A DNA stretch of 64,000 nucleotides from Lachnospiraceae bacterium. Its GTDB lineage: Bacteria > Bacillota > Clostridia > Lachnospirales > Lachnospiraceae. Below are positions 27,270-36,560 of the stretch, piece by piece. Position numbers and translations under genes: made by a program. The DNA lies in the NCBI GenBank assembly GCA_017620375.1, contig JAFZQN010000127.1, forward strand, positions 19,205-83,204. The letters run 5' to 3'. The notes beneath the pieces are model-generated. The model saw only the letters and a program-made list of their open reading frames with translations. It ran no database searches and had not been told where the DNA came from. Each line of letters opens with the position of its first letter. The stretch's first letter is position 1.

Positions 27270-28559
27270 ATGAGAACAGTCAAGTTGGATGAGAATGCAA
27301 AGAAAGATCTTCTGGTCAAGCTTTTAAAGAGAAGTCCTTCACAGTATACGGAATATGAAAATACAGTATCGCAGATAGTAGAGAATATAAGGGCAGGAAA
27401 GGACAGAGCTCTGTTTGATTATACCAAGCAGTTTGATAAATGCGATATCAATGAGAATAATATCGAGGTAACCGAGGAAGAGTATAAAGAAGCATATGCG
27501 ACTATCGATCCTCAGCTTGTTGAGACTATCAAAAAATCGGCTGCCAACATTAAGAAGTTCCATGAAAAACAGAAGCAGAGAAGCTGGTTTGAGAGCACCG
27601 ATGACGGATGTATTCTGGGACAGAAGATAACAGCTATCGAGCGTGTGGGAGTATATGTACCAGGTGGAAGCGCAGCACTTGCGTCATCCGTACTTATGAA
27701 CATCATCCCTGCAAAGGTAGCAGGTGTATCCGAGATAATCATGTGTACACCTCCCAATCCAGAGGGTAAGGTATATAATGCTACTCTTGTAGCAGCTAAG
27801 GAAGCAGGTGCAGACAGAGTATTTAAGGCAGGCGGAGCACAGGCTATAGCAGCTCTTGCTTACGGTACCGAGTCAATACCTAAGGTTGACAAGGTAGTAG
27901 GCCCCGGAAATATCTATGTAGCTCTGGCTAAAAAGAGAGTATACGGAAATGTAGGTATCGATTCGATCGCAGGTCCTTCTGAGATACTTGTACTTGCGGA
28001 TGAGACAGCAAATCCTAAGTATGTAGCCGCTGACTTACTCAGTCAGGCAGAGCATGACAAGCTTGCTTCGGCCATACTTATCACTACAAGCAGTGAGCTT
28101 GCTGAAAAAGTATCCGATGAGGTTAAGGCATTTACCGAAAAGCTTTCTCGTAAGGAGATCATTGACCAGTCATTAGAAAACTACGGATATATCCTTATTG
28201 CAGACAATATGGACGAAGCAATAGATGCCGTTAATGAGATAGCATCAGAGCACTTGGAGATACTTACCAAGGATCCTTTTGCTACCATGACTAAGATCAG
28301 AAATGCCGGTGCCATATTCCTCGGAGAATATTCAAGCGAGCCTTTGGGTGATTATTTTGCCGGACCCAACCACATACTTCCTACCAATGGAACCGCAAGA
28401 TTTTTCTCGGCTCTTTCTGTTGATGACTTTATCAAGAAGTCAAGTATCATCAGTTATTCTTATGAGGCATTAAAGGAAGTACACGAGGATATCGAAAGAT
28501 TTGCAAAAGCAGAAGGTCTTACCGCACATGCTAATTCTGTGGCAGTGAGATTTGAATAA
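27270..28559 (+). CDS. hisD: Histidinol dehydrogenase
   Basis: 429 residues. Zinc- and NAD-dependent oxidation of histidinol to histidine, the last two steps of the pathway. Recognisable: GVYVPGGSAALASSVLMN, KAGGAQAIAALAYGTESIPKVDKVVGPGNIYVA, the SIAGPSEILVLAD segment, the QAEHD zinc ligand, and the EHLEI and GPNHILPT motifs near the end. Length is normal. Spacing from hisG is 16 bp, with a GGAGG site. Confidence 0.97.
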   Translation: MRTVKLDENAKKDLLVKLLKRSPSQYTEYENTVSQIVENIRAGKDRALFDYTKQFDKCDINENNIEVTEEEYKEAYATIDPQLVETIKKSAANIKKFHEKQKQRSWFESTDDGCILGQKITAIERVGVYVPGGSAALASSVLMNIIPAKVAGVSEIIMCTPPNPEGKVYNATLVAAKEAGADRVFKAGGAQAIAALAYGTESIPKVDKVVGPGNIYVALAKKRVYGNVGIDSIAGPSEILVLADETANPKYVAADLLSQAEHDKLASAILITTSSELAEKVSDEVKAFTEKLSRKEIIDQSLENYGYILIADNMDEAIDAVNEIASEHLEILTKDPFATMTKIRNAGAIFLGEYSSEPLGDYFAGPNHILPTNGTARFFSALSVDDFIKKSSIISYSYEALKEVHEDIERFAKAEGLTAHANSVAVRFE

Positions 28560-28586
28560 CAGATAAACACCGACAAGGAGTAGATT

Positions 28587-29171
28587 ATGAGAACAGCGGA
28601 AATTACAAGAAAAACAAAAGAAACCGATATTGTTGTTAAGCTTAACCTTGACGGAACCGGAAAATCAGATATTAATACCGGCATCGGTTTCTTTGATCAT
28701 ATGCTTACCAGCTTTGCAAAGCACAGTTTTACAGACCTCGAGGTAAAGGTAGTCGGAGACTTAAATGTGGATGGACACCACACTGTTGAGGATACCGGTA
28801 TAGTACTTGGCGAAGCAATTAAAAAAGCACTTGGAGATAAAGCAGGAATAAAGAGATACGGCAGCAGTATCCTTCCGATGGATGAAACACTTGTTGCCGC
28901 TGCAGTGGATTTTTGCGGAAGACCTTATCTTAATTACAATCTGACATTTACAATGCCTAAGATCGGGGAGCTTGACAGTGAGCTTATAAGAGAGTTCTTC
29001 TATGCCGTATCATATTCGGCAGCTATGAACCTCCACATAAAGCAGCTGGACGGTACCAATTGTCACCACATAGCGGAAGCAGCTTTCAAAGCATTTGCAA
29101 AGGCTGTGGATGAAGCAAAAACAGTGGACCCGAGAGTATCGGGCACACTGTCTACCAAAGGTACATTATAA
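28587..29171 (+). CDS. hisB: Imidazoleglycerol-phosphate dehydratase
   Basis: 194 residues, the stand-alone dehydratase without a phosphatase domain. Manganese-binding His/Glu clusters are intact: FFDHMLTSFAKHS, DGHHTVEDTGIVLGEA, and NCHHIAEAAFKAFAKA. Removes water from imidazoleglycerol phosphate. Last gene of the first his block. Its stop overlaps by a few bases with the stop of the opposing tmcAL gene, leaving no space for a terminator between them. Confidence 0.97.
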   Translation: MRTAEITRKTKETDIVVKLNLDGTGKSDINTGIGFFDHMLTSFAKHSFTDLEVKVVGDLNVDGHHTVEDTGIVLGEAIKKALGDKAGIKRYGSSILPMDETLVAAAVDFCGRPYLNYNLTFTMPKIGELDSELIREFFYAVSYSAAMNLHIKQLDGTNCHHIAEAAFKAFAKAVDEAKTVDPRVSGTLSTKGTL

Positions 29172-30395
29172 AATGATCACGGGACCGGTTTTCAGTTCAT
29201 CTGTAAAACCGGTCTTATATTTATTAGAGCAGACCTGGTTGTACAGATTGGAAGCATAGATATCTAACAGATAAGAAGGGTCGTCCATGTTTCCGTCTGC
29301 GGGTTTGGTAATGATATTGCAGGTCTCGGAATACCTTAATGTGCGTAAGAATTCGGAAGAATCCTTTTTGAACCCGAGAGCTCTCAGATAAGGAACATTT
29401 GCAGAGTTACATTGAATTGCTTTTGTATATACAGGTGAGAGCAAAAGCTTAAATATAGCACGGCTGATCGCGGAATATGTGAAAGCCTTATTTTTTAATC
29501 CTGCAGTGAGCTCGGATATGATCACCTGTTTTCCACGGCAGTTTATCAGCTTATTTTTTAAGTCGTTATGGATATCGGGTATTGAGCGGATATCCTCATC
29601 GGAAGAGGAATTAAGCCGCATATAGAGCATATCGTTAAAATCATCTTCAAATATCGGAAGACACTTTCCCATGTTTTCGTTAAGCATTTTAAATGCGGAT
29701 CCGGGCAGACTGTTTCTTAATGATCCGATATTATTGCTTTGTAAAGCATTCCGCACGGATGTTGCTGAAGGATATTCGGAAAGTATCGCATCATGATAGG
29801 AAGAGCCTTCACGTTTGATGGTGATAAGCTCTGGAAGCTTTGAATATATACCGGTTTTTCTTAACCGGTACAGAGCACGGCAGTATTCAATACCCAGCAG
29901 ATTATTGGGCTGGTATACGGAACTGTCTTTCACATTGAACTTTTCATTTATGACAGTTTCAAAAGCAGCCGGATAAGACATACCCTTTTTTATGGCTGCC
30001 GATATGTTTGTGCGGAATTCTTCGGTATGAGAGTAATCCTCGGTGTTTATAGCAAATTCATACAATGTATCGATATTACCGCTTTCGCTTCCGAAGCAGA
30101 TATGATCGATGTTAAGAGTAGATGAAAGAAGTCGTACGGCACCCTCCGCAAACTGCTCTGCACTTCCCAAAGAGTAAATGACCGGAAGTTCAAATACTAT
30201 GTCGGCACCGCCTAAAAGAGCCATTTGGGTCCTTAAATATTTATCACATACAGCGGGAGCTCCGCGCTGTACAAAATCGCCGCTCATTATTACCACTGCT
30301 GTGTCCGCACCGGTGAGCTCTTTGGCTTTTTCTATCATGTATTTATGACCGTTATGAAACGGATTGTATTCAGCGATGATACCTATGGTTTTCAT
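29166..30395 (-). CDS. tmcAL: tRNA(Met) cytidine acetate ligase (TmcAL, UPF0348)
   Basis: 409 residues. Adds acetate to the wobble cytidine of elongator tRNA-Met using ATP. The nucleotidyltransferase signature GIIAEYNPFHNGHKYMI (HxGH at about 14-17) and MSGDFVQRGAPAVCDKYLRT are typical, as is the IKREGSSYHD segment. Start ATG is preceded by AAGGAG. It is inserted in reverse orientation between hisB and hisA, has its own promoter at 30457-30485 and splits the histidine genes in two. Confidence 0.93.
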   Translation of the reverse strand: MKTIGIIAEYNPFHNGHKYMIEKAKELTGADTAVVIMSGDFVQRGAPAVCDKYLRTQMALLGGADIVFELPVIYSLGSAEQFAEGAVRLLSSTLNIDHICFGSESGNIDTLYEFAINTEDYSHTEEFRTNISAAIKKGMSYPAAFETVINEKFNVKDSSVYQPNNLLGIEYCRALYRLRKTGIYSKLPELITIKREGSSYHDAILSEYPSATSVRNALQSNNIGSLRNSLPGSAFKMLNENMGKCLPIFEDDFNDMLYMRLNSSSDEDIRSIPDIHNDLKNKLINCRGKQVIISELTAGLKNKAFTYSAISRAIFKLLLSPVYTKAIQCNSANVPYLRALGFKKDSSEFLRTLRYSETCNIITKPADGNMDDPSYLLDIYASNLYNQVCSNKYKTGFTDELKTGPVIIL

Positions 30396-30456
30396 AGAGC
30401 TCCTTTCCGGGCGTATTGTCTATGCACTTACTTGTGACTTATAAAAACTATGGAAT

Positions 30457-30485
30457 ATTATATTATATTTTGGTGATTTTGTTAA
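30457..30485 (-). promoter_or_regulatory. Promoter of tmcAL
   Basis: Minus strand: -35 TTAACA (30480-30485), 17-bp spacer, -10 TATAAT (30457-30462). It is divergent from the hisA promoter 55 bp away. Confidence 0.75.
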
Positions 30486-30540
30486 GTGGGTTTATGATAT
30501 AAATATTAGGTATATAATATAAAAGAATTTGGGGAAAAAC

Positions 30541-30570
30541 TTGATAAATGCCTAAGAAATGTGGTAATAT
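30541..30570 (+). promoter_or_regulatory. Promoter of hisA-hisIE
   Basis: -35 TTGATA (30541-30546), 18-bp spacer, -10 TAATAT (30565-30570). The predicted start site is near the upstream ATG 30577, which therefore is not a translation start. Confidence 0.75.
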
Positions 30571-30615
30571 ATATAGATGGATTTTGCAAGAATGAAAACA
30601 GGAAGGAATAAAAAT

Positions 30616-31344
30616 ATGAGGATTTATCCTGCAATAGATATAAGAGGCGGAAAATGTGTAAGACTGCGTCAGGGTCTGTTTGCTGACATGACGGTATACA
30701 ATGACGATCCTGTAAGTGTTGCTCTCGGATTTAAGGAAGCCGGAGCAGAATATATACATGTGGTCGATCTGGACGGTGCACTTGAAGGATACAGTGTTAA
30801 TGCGGAAGTGATATCACGCATAGCAAATGAGACCGGACTTCCCGTACAGACCGGAGGCGGCATCAGAACTCTTGAAAATATAGAGACTAAATTAAACGCA
30901 GGTGTTTCCAGAGTTATAATCGGTACAAAGGCAGTGAGAGAGCCTGAATTTGTCCGTGAAGCCATAAATGCATTCGGAGCAGAACATATCGTGGCAGGCT
31001 TGGATGGAAGAGGCGGAAAGGCTGCTGTAGCAGGCTGGGAGAAGGAAAGTGATCTTGATATCATAGAGCTTGCTTTAAAGTTTAAGGATTACGGACTTAT
31101 GACTGTAGTTTATACAGATATCTCAAGAGACGGAATGCTTACCGGGCCTGATTTTGATTATACGACAAGACTTGTCAATGAGACAGGACTTGATATCATT
31201 GCCTCGGGCGGTGTCGGATCGGAAGAAGATATCGACCGCATAGCTGAAAAGGGTGTAGAAGGTGTTATAACCGGAAAAGCCATATATGAGGGCAGGATCG
31301 ATCTAAAGAGAGTACTTGAAAAATACAGAAGTCATATTGAATAA
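30616..31344 (+). CDS. hisA: ProFAR isomerase
   Basis: 242 residues. Phosphoribosylformimino-5-aminoimidazole carboxamide ribotide isomerase, a TIM barrel. Catalytic Asp in YPAIDIRGGKCVRL (about residue 8) and in YTDISRDGMLTGPD (about 128) are present, as are the phosphate loops QTGGGIRT and ASGGVGS. ATG 30616 is chosen because AGGAAGGA precedes it by about 8 nt, and the earlier ATG coincides with the transcription start. It is the first gene of the second his block. Confidence 0.96.
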   Translation: MRIYPAIDIRGGKCVRLRQGLFADMTVYNDDPVSVALGFKEAGAEYIHVVDLDGALEGYSVNAEVISRIANETGLPVQTGGGIRTLENIETKLNAGVSRVIIGTKAVREPEFVREAINAFGAEHIVAGLDGRGGKAAVAGWEKESDLDIIELALKFKDYGLMTVVYTDISRDGMLTGPDFDYTTRLVNETGLDIIASGGVGSEEDIDRIAEKGVEGVITGKAIYEGRIDLKRVLEKYRSHIE

Positions 31345-31387
31345 ATAAGTATAAAAAGCTAAGAAAGCTACGAGAGGAAAACATTAC

Positions 31388-32701
31388 ATGAAAAAGATCA
31401 TCACCTATATCAATTGTGAGAACGAGACTATGGAGAGCTGCGTTAACAGCTCGAGAGAGTATGAGAATAACGGAGCGGACGAACTTTTTATCTACAGTGC
31501 TGCCGAGTCCGAGGCAGAGATAGAAAACCTGCTGGCTATCGTAAAAGAAGTGGTAAGACGTGTGGATATTCCCGTTATGATCGGAACCCGTGTCAAAAGA
31601 TTTGAGGATATCAAAAAGGCATTTTATACAGGTGCAAAGAGCGTAGTCCTTCAGTACAGGGATATCAAGGGAACCGATCTTGTTAAACAGGGAAGTGAAC
31701 GTTTCGGTAAGGACAGCATTATCATTGAAGTAAATATGGATCCCGAGACCGCTACAGATGTATTCGGGGATAATGATGTTTTCGGTTCCGAGTATTATGG
31801 TGGACTTTTATTTAAACATGTAGTTATTTCCGAAAAGCTAAAGAAAACCATATCGGGTATGAAAGTACCTGTTATCATCAGGGACAGCCTTATCAGAAAT
31901 GATATACTTTCCCTTATATCTTTGGATAATGTATCCGGGATAGCTACCAATTATTATGCATCAAAGACACTTCCTTCAGAGACTCTTTATACCGACGGAC
32001 CCAGTATTCAGGCGGGTGCCGGTATCATGCAGGTAAAAAGAAATCTTAAGGAAGACGGTATAGATATCAATACTTTTGACAGTAAACTTAAGTTTGCCGA
32101 TCTGAAGAAGAACAGTGACGGAATGGTACCGGTAATAGTACAGGATTACAGGAATAATGAAGTACTGATGCTGGCATATATGAACGAGGAAGCGTTCAAC
32201 AAGACAGTTGAGACGGGTGTCATGACGTATTTCTCAAGATCACGTCAGGAGCTTTGGATAAAGGGCGGCACATCCGGTCATTTCCAGTACGTGAAAGAAC
32301 TTATAGCTGACTGCGATAATGATACATTGCTTGCAAAGGTTGAGCAGATAGGTGCAGCCTGCCATACCGGAAACCGTTCATGCTTCTTTAATGAGATGTT
32401 AAAGCATGAATATGAAGAAAAGAATGCTTATGCAGTTCTTAAGGGCCTTTATGATGTAGTGGTAGACAGGAAGAATAACCCGAAAGAGGGATCGTATACC
32501 AACTATCTTTTGGATAAGGGCATCGATAAGATACTTAAGAAATGCGGTGAGGAGGCTACTGAGATAGTAATAGCTGCCAAGAATCCGAATGCGGAAGAGT
32601 TAAAGTATGAGATAGCAGACTTCCTGTATCATGTAACGGTACTTATGGTTGAATGTAATGTTGACTGGGAAGATATAGTAGAAGAGTTATCAAAGAGATA
32701 A
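31388..32701 (+). CDS. hisI: HisIE with N-terminal inactive HisF-like barrel
   Basis: 437 residues. The C-terminal half is a complete bifunctional HisIE: phosphoribosyl-AMP cyclohydrolase (about 215-330, with DCDNDTLL and [12 protein letters not shown] metal motifs) and phosphoribosyl-ATP pyrophosphatase (about 340-437, with KKCGEEATE). The first ~210 residues align with HisF/HisA barrels: [28 protein letters not shown] corresponds to the HisF IPLTVGGGIRT..EDI region. But the positions of the two HisF catalytic aspartates read Asn9 (YINCEN) and Asn116 (EVNMD), and the phosphate loop GGGI has become GTRV. It therefore looks like a pseudoenzyme domain. Gap from hisA is 43 bp with an AGGA-type site. 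Confidence 0.9.
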   Translation: MKKIITYINCENETMESCVNSSREYENNGADELFIYSAAESEAEIENLLAIVKEVVRRVDIPVMIGTRVKRFEDIKKAFYTGAKSVVLQYRDIKGTDLVKQGSERFGKDSIIIEVNMDPETATDVFGDNDVFGSEYYGGLLFKHVVISEKLKKTISGMKVPVIIRDSLIRNDILSLISLDNVSGIATNYYASKTLPSETLYTDGPSIQAGAGIMQVKRNLKEDGIDINTFDSKLKFADLKKNSDGMVPVIVQDYRNNEVLMLAYMNEEAFNKTVETGVMTYFSRSRQELWIKGGTSGHFQYVKELIADCDNDTLLAKVEQIGAACHTGNRSCFFNEMLKHEYEEKNAYAVLKGLYDVVVDRKNNPKEGSYTNYLLDKGIDKILKKCGEEATEIVIAAKNPNAEELKYEIADFLYHVTVLMVECNVDWEDIVEELSKR

Positions 32702-32760
32702 TAACAAAAATAAGGTTTTATCCGGATAGACCGGAAATAATGTACAAAAGGAGCGGTATT

Positions 32761-32943
32761 ATGGATAAAGGTTTTTTGAAATGTCCTTTTTGCGGGTCAG
32801 ATGATATTAAGCTTATAGACAGAATAGATGTTTCCGATGGGGTACATACTTATTACCATGCAAAATGTTCAAATTGCGGAGCATCTACGGAAGAGCAGAA
32901 ATCACAGTATGATGCTATAGTGGCATGGAACAGGAGGGCATGA
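32761..32943 (+). CDS. Lar-like zinc-ribbon small protein
   Basis: 60 residues. The pattern CPFCGSDD...C-x2-CGAS...AIVAWNRR matches Lar-family (restriction alleviation) and related small zinc ribbons common in phages and mobile regions. Cys-x2-Cys pairs at about residues 8-11 and 38-41 should bind one zinc. True Lar modulates EcoKI; here no restriction system is in view, so the role is unknown. ATG 32761 has AAGGAG 7 nt upstream. The stop overlaps the ribosome site of the chemoreceptor gene, suggesting coupling. Confidence 0.75.
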   Translation: MDKGFLKCPFCGSDDIKLIDRIDVSDGVHTYYHAKCSNCGASTEEQKSQYDAIVAWNRRA

Positions 32944-32948
32944 TAGTT

Positions 32949-35138
32949 ATGAGAATAAGAAATCTTAAGATGAGGACTGTTATGATATCTATAGTGGCAA
33001 TATCTGTTGCCATAGGTATCAGTCTTTTGTGTATTCTCGCAGCATATAATTCAAATGAAACTTTAAAGGATAAGATCAATGACAATATGTCCACATACCT
33101 GGATGCACAGGTAAATACCATTGAAAAATTTGTTAAGGACTCTGAAGAGAAACTTGTTCTTTTTTCTAAAAACACGCTTATTAAAGAGCTGGTAGCAGAA
33201 GACGCCGCTGATCTTAAGAAGAGTGGAGTATCTTTCGGGCAGCTTAGAAGTGAAGAATTCCCTCAATTCAATGCTGAGGGTTATAACACTACCGCATATT
33301 ATAAAGATCATTTTAAGAAATATGAAGAGGTTCAAGCATACACACTGGATTATTACAGCCATCTGGAAAACTGGGAAGGCCTTTATGTTGGCAATATGGA
33401 GACCAGAATACTGGCTTACAGTGTGCCTCCTGTTATCGGAAAGGTATTAAGAGCGGATGACGGACGACGTCAGGAACTCATGGATGAACTTAAAAAAGCC
33501 GGTATAGGTGGAGTATATAATGCAGGTATCATAGTATCTCCCGGTACAGGACTTTTGTGTCTGTCCATGTATTCGCCCGTGTCCTTTGATGAAAACGGAA
33601 ATCCGGTCGGCTATGTCGGAGCGGGAGTATTTAATACAGAGCTTGAAAAGGCCCTGGGAGAGAACGAGATAACCGGTATTGATGATAAATATTTCTATAT
33701 GTTCAATTACAAAACCGGAATATTATTTATGGATACCCATTATGTGACTGAAGAAGAAAGGGATGAACATATTGCTAAAGAGATAACAAATCCCATTCTT
33801 ATAGAGGTCGCAAACAAAATGGCCAATGATGAGCAAAGCGGACATTTTGAGTTTGAAAATGATGATTACAATGATGGCAAAGCTATAGTAGTAAATTATG
33901 CCGGGTTACCGGGACGTGATTGGGCAGTTGTTCTTACAGCCGAAAAAGATGCACTGTATGCAGCGTCAAATAAAAACCTGAGAAATATGTTGATACTCGG
34001 AGCGGTTGCTTTTATACTTATTATCATTCTTGCCGCAGTATCGATCACATTCCTTACCAGACCTTTGGCCGGTGTAACTTCAGCCATTAAGGATCTTGGC
34101 AAGCTTCAGCTTAAAAAGAATCAATTTGTTATCAGACGTTCAAAAGATAAGAATGAAGTCGGCCAGATAGCACATGAAATTGAAATATTACGAGTTGCAT
34201 TAAGCGGTATAGTAGATACACTTAAAGGATGCTCACTGAGCCTTGATTCATCTGCCGGAAATATGGATGCAAACTCCAGAAATCTGTTAAGCTATGTAAC
34301 GGATAATACGGCTACGACTCAGGAACTTGCTTCTTCGCTTTCATCAACCGGATCGATAATAGATGAAGTAAACGGCAGTATAAGACGTATGAAAGATCTT
34401 GTGGATCAGGCGGTAAGCTCTGTTAAAAACGGTTCCGAGCAAAGCGAAAACCTTCTTGTGGCTGCGGAGTCCATGGAACAGAAGACATCGGAAACACTTT
34501 CTGAGTCAAGAAAGAATATAATTGATAATAAAAAGGCTATAGAGGAAGTTATGGTCAAACTGAGAGCACTCAGCAAGATCAATACTTTTGTAAATGATAT
34601 TTTATCCATAGCTACACAGACCAAGCTTCTTTCACTTAATGCTTCGATAGAGGCTGCAAGAGCGGGAGAACAGGGTAAGGGCTTTGCTGTAGTAGCTACT
34701 GAGATCGGTACTCTGGCCAACAACACATCTTCTGCGGCTCAGAAGATACAGGATATAACAAGGCTGACAAATGAGAGTATAGATGATACGGTTAAGTGTT
34801 TTGATGAGTTGAATGATTATCTTGAAAGTGATATAATGGTCAAGTTTGAAGAGATCAACTCTGAAGCACAGAATAATAACAAGATCACAAGTGAACTGAT
34901 AGATAACATTAATGAGATCAATCGTAATGTACTCGAGTTCAAGCAGTTTGTTAATGAGCTGGTATCACAGATGGATGACATCAGAACGCTCAGTGAACAA
35001 AACAGCGCCGGTATAGACGATATTGTTTCAAAGAACGAAAAGACAAGCAATATTGCAGAAAACATGGCAGGTTCTGCAGGAAACAACAAAGATAATGCCA
35101 AGGCACTTGGCGAGATCATAACGAAGTTTACAATGTAA
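32949..35138 (+). CDS. Methyl-accepting chemotaxis protein with dCache-type sensor
   Basis: 729 residues. One membrane helix (about 8-30), a large extracytoplasmic region (about 31-345) of the double-Cache style with [11 protein letters not shown] and a late [10 protein letters not shown], a second helix (about 347-370), HAMP, and the signalling coiled coil. The hairpin tip [20 protein letters not shown] is near residue 560-580. It should feed CheA/CheW in chemotaxis; ligand unknown. No che genes are in the window. I start at ATG 32949 because the AGGAGGG site (32932-32938) is 10 nt upstream of it; ATG 32940 is too close to the site. Confidence 0.93.
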   Translation: MRIRNLKMRTVMISIVAISVAIGISLLCILAAYNSNETLKDKINDNMSTYLDAQVNTIEKFVKDSEEKLVLFSKNTLIKELVAEDAADLKKSGVSFGQLRSEEFPQFNAEGYNTTAYYKDHFKKYEEVQAYTLDYYSHLENWEGLYVGNMETRILAYSVPPVIGKVLRADDGRRQELMDELKKAGIGGVYNAGIIVSPGTGLLCLSMYSPVSFDENGNPVGYVGAGVFNTELEKALGENEITGIDDKYFYMFNYKTGILFMDTHYVTEEERDEHIAKEITNPILIEVANKMANDEQSGHFEFENDDYNDGKAIVVNYAGLPGRDWAVVLTAEKDALYAASNKNLRNMLILGAVAFILIIILAAVSITFLTRPLAGVTSAIKDLGKLQLKKNQFVIRRSKDKNEVGQIAHEIEILRVALSGIVDTLKGCSLSLDSSAGNMDANSRNLLSYVTDNTATTQELASSLSSTGSIIDEVNGSIRRMKDLVDQAVSSVKNGSEQSENLLVAAESMEQKTSETLSESRKNIIDNKKAIEEVMVKLRALSKINTFVNDILSIATQTKLLSLNASIEAARAGEQGKGFAVVATEIGTLANNTSSAAQKIQDITRLTNESIDDTVKCFDELNDYLESDIMVKFEEINSEAQNNNKITSELIDNINEINRNVLEFKQFVNELVSQMDDIRTLSEQNSAGIDDIVSKNEKTSNIAENMAGSAGNNKDNAKALGEIITKFTM

Positions 35139-35223
35139 AGTAATAAAAATTTTATAAGGAGTTATTATCCCGGATAAATCTTCGAAAGGGAATGAAGAAT
35201 ATGAAACGGGGTAAGAAGGAAAC

Positions 35224-36483
35224 ATGAAGAAAATAGCAGTAGCAGGAACAGGATATGTTGGATTGTCTCTGGCAGTCTTACTTGCACAGAAAAATGATGT
35301 AACGGCAGTGGATATCATACCTGAAAAGGTGGAGAAGATAAACAATTATATTTCTCCTATACAGGATGATTATATTGAAAAGTATCTGGCTGAAGCAAAA
35401 GCCGGCAGCAGAACATTAAACTTAAAAGCAACAATAGACGGAGCATCAACATATAAGGATGCCGATTTTATCATTATCGCAGCACCTACAAACTATGATC
35501 CACATAAGAATTTCTTTGACTGTTCCGCTGTTGAGTCGGTTATAAAGCTTGTAATGGAGTGTACCGCTGACAGAGCCGATAAGCCGGTTATGATCATTAA
35601 GTCGACCATCCCTGTAGGCTATACTAAGTCTGTTAAGGAGAGGTTCGGGGCTGATAATATAATGTTCAGTCCTGAGTTCTTACGTGAATCTAAAGCGCTG
35701 TATGATAACCTTTATCCTTCCAGGATCATCGTCGGATGTGATGATGCTACATCCGAAGCAGCAGATATATTTGCGGGACTTCTTAAGGAAGGTGCATTAA
35801 AGGAAGATATTCCGGTACTTAAGATGGGTACTACCGAAGCTGAGGCTGTTAAACTTTTTGCAAATACTTATCTTGCTCTTAGAGTTTCGTTCTTTAACGA
35901 GCTTGATACATATGCGGAAGTAAAAGGACTTGTTACATCGGATATCATAAAAGGTGTAAGTCTTGATCCGAGAATAGGTGATTTCTATAACAACCCTTCA
36001 TTCGGTTACGGCGGATACTGCCTGCCCAAGGATACAAAGCAGCTGCTTGCAAACTATGAGGATGTACCTCAGAACATGATGTCAGCCATAGTTGAGTCCA
36101 ACAGAACACGTAAGGATTTCATAGCCGACAGAGTGCTTGAGCTTGCAGGATATTACAATTACAGTGCAAATTCTACATGGAATTCTGAAACAGAAAAAGA
36201 GATAGTCATCGGTGTATACAGACTTACGATGAAGAGCAACAGCGATAACTTCCGCCAGAGCAGTATCCAGGGAGTTATGAAGCGTATAAAGGCTAAGGGT
36301 GCCAAGGTTATCATTTATGAGCCTACACTTGAGGATGGTACCACATTCTTCGGCAGTCTGGTAGTAAATGATATAGAGAAGTTCAAGTCATCCTGTGACG
36401 CCATCATAGCTAACCGCTATGACCAGATACTGGATGATGTGGAGAAAAAGGTTTATACAAGAGACCTGTTCCGAAGAGATTAG
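35224..36483 (+). CDS. Nucleotide-sugar dehydrogenase, UDP-glucose 6-dehydrogenase-like
   Basis: 419 residues. NAD-dependent double oxidation of a UDP-sugar to the uronic acid for polysaccharide synthesis. N-terminal Rossmann [16 protein letters not shown], substrate loop [10 protein letters not shown], catalytic Cys in [14 protein letters not shown] (about residue 263), and the C-terminal UDP-binding domain with the [21 protein letters not shown] stretch. The compact 419-residue form resembles the Ugd of capsule loci. No glycosyltransferases adjoin it. It faces the GH127 gene with a ~77-bp gap that has no clear terminator. Confidence 0.92.
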   Translation: MKKIAVAGTGYVGLSLAVLLAQKNDVTAVDIIPEKVEKINNYISPIQDDYIEKYLAEAKAGSRTLNLKATIDGASTYKDADFIIIAAPTNYDPHKNFFDCSAVESVIKLVMECTADRADKPVMIIKSTIPVGYTKSVKERFGADNIMFSPEFLRESKALYDNLYPSRIIVGCDDATSEAADIFAGLLKEGALKEDIPVLKMGTTEAEAVKLFANTYLALRVSFFNELDTYAEVKGLVTSDIIKGVSLDPRIGDFYNNPSFGYGGYCLPKDTKQLLANYEDVPQNMMSAIVESNRTRKDFIADRVLELAGYYNYSANSTWNSETEKEIVIGVYRLTMKSNSDNFRQSSIQGVMKRIKAKGAKVIIYEPTLEDGTTFFGSLVVNDIEKFKSSCDAIIANRYDQILDDVEKKVYTRDLFRRD

Positions 36484-36560
36484 TATCAATCAAATCAATC
36501 AGAGAACCGTCCCTCTGGATGCTGCCCGTCACGAGCCTTTGCTTTTATCAAAAAGTAATA

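Noticed and set aside
36484-36560. Terminator between the convergent UDP-glucose-dehydrogenase-like gene and the GH127 gene
   Set aside because: No stable stem with a T-run; the best candidate (CTTTT-ATCA-AAAAG) is weak.
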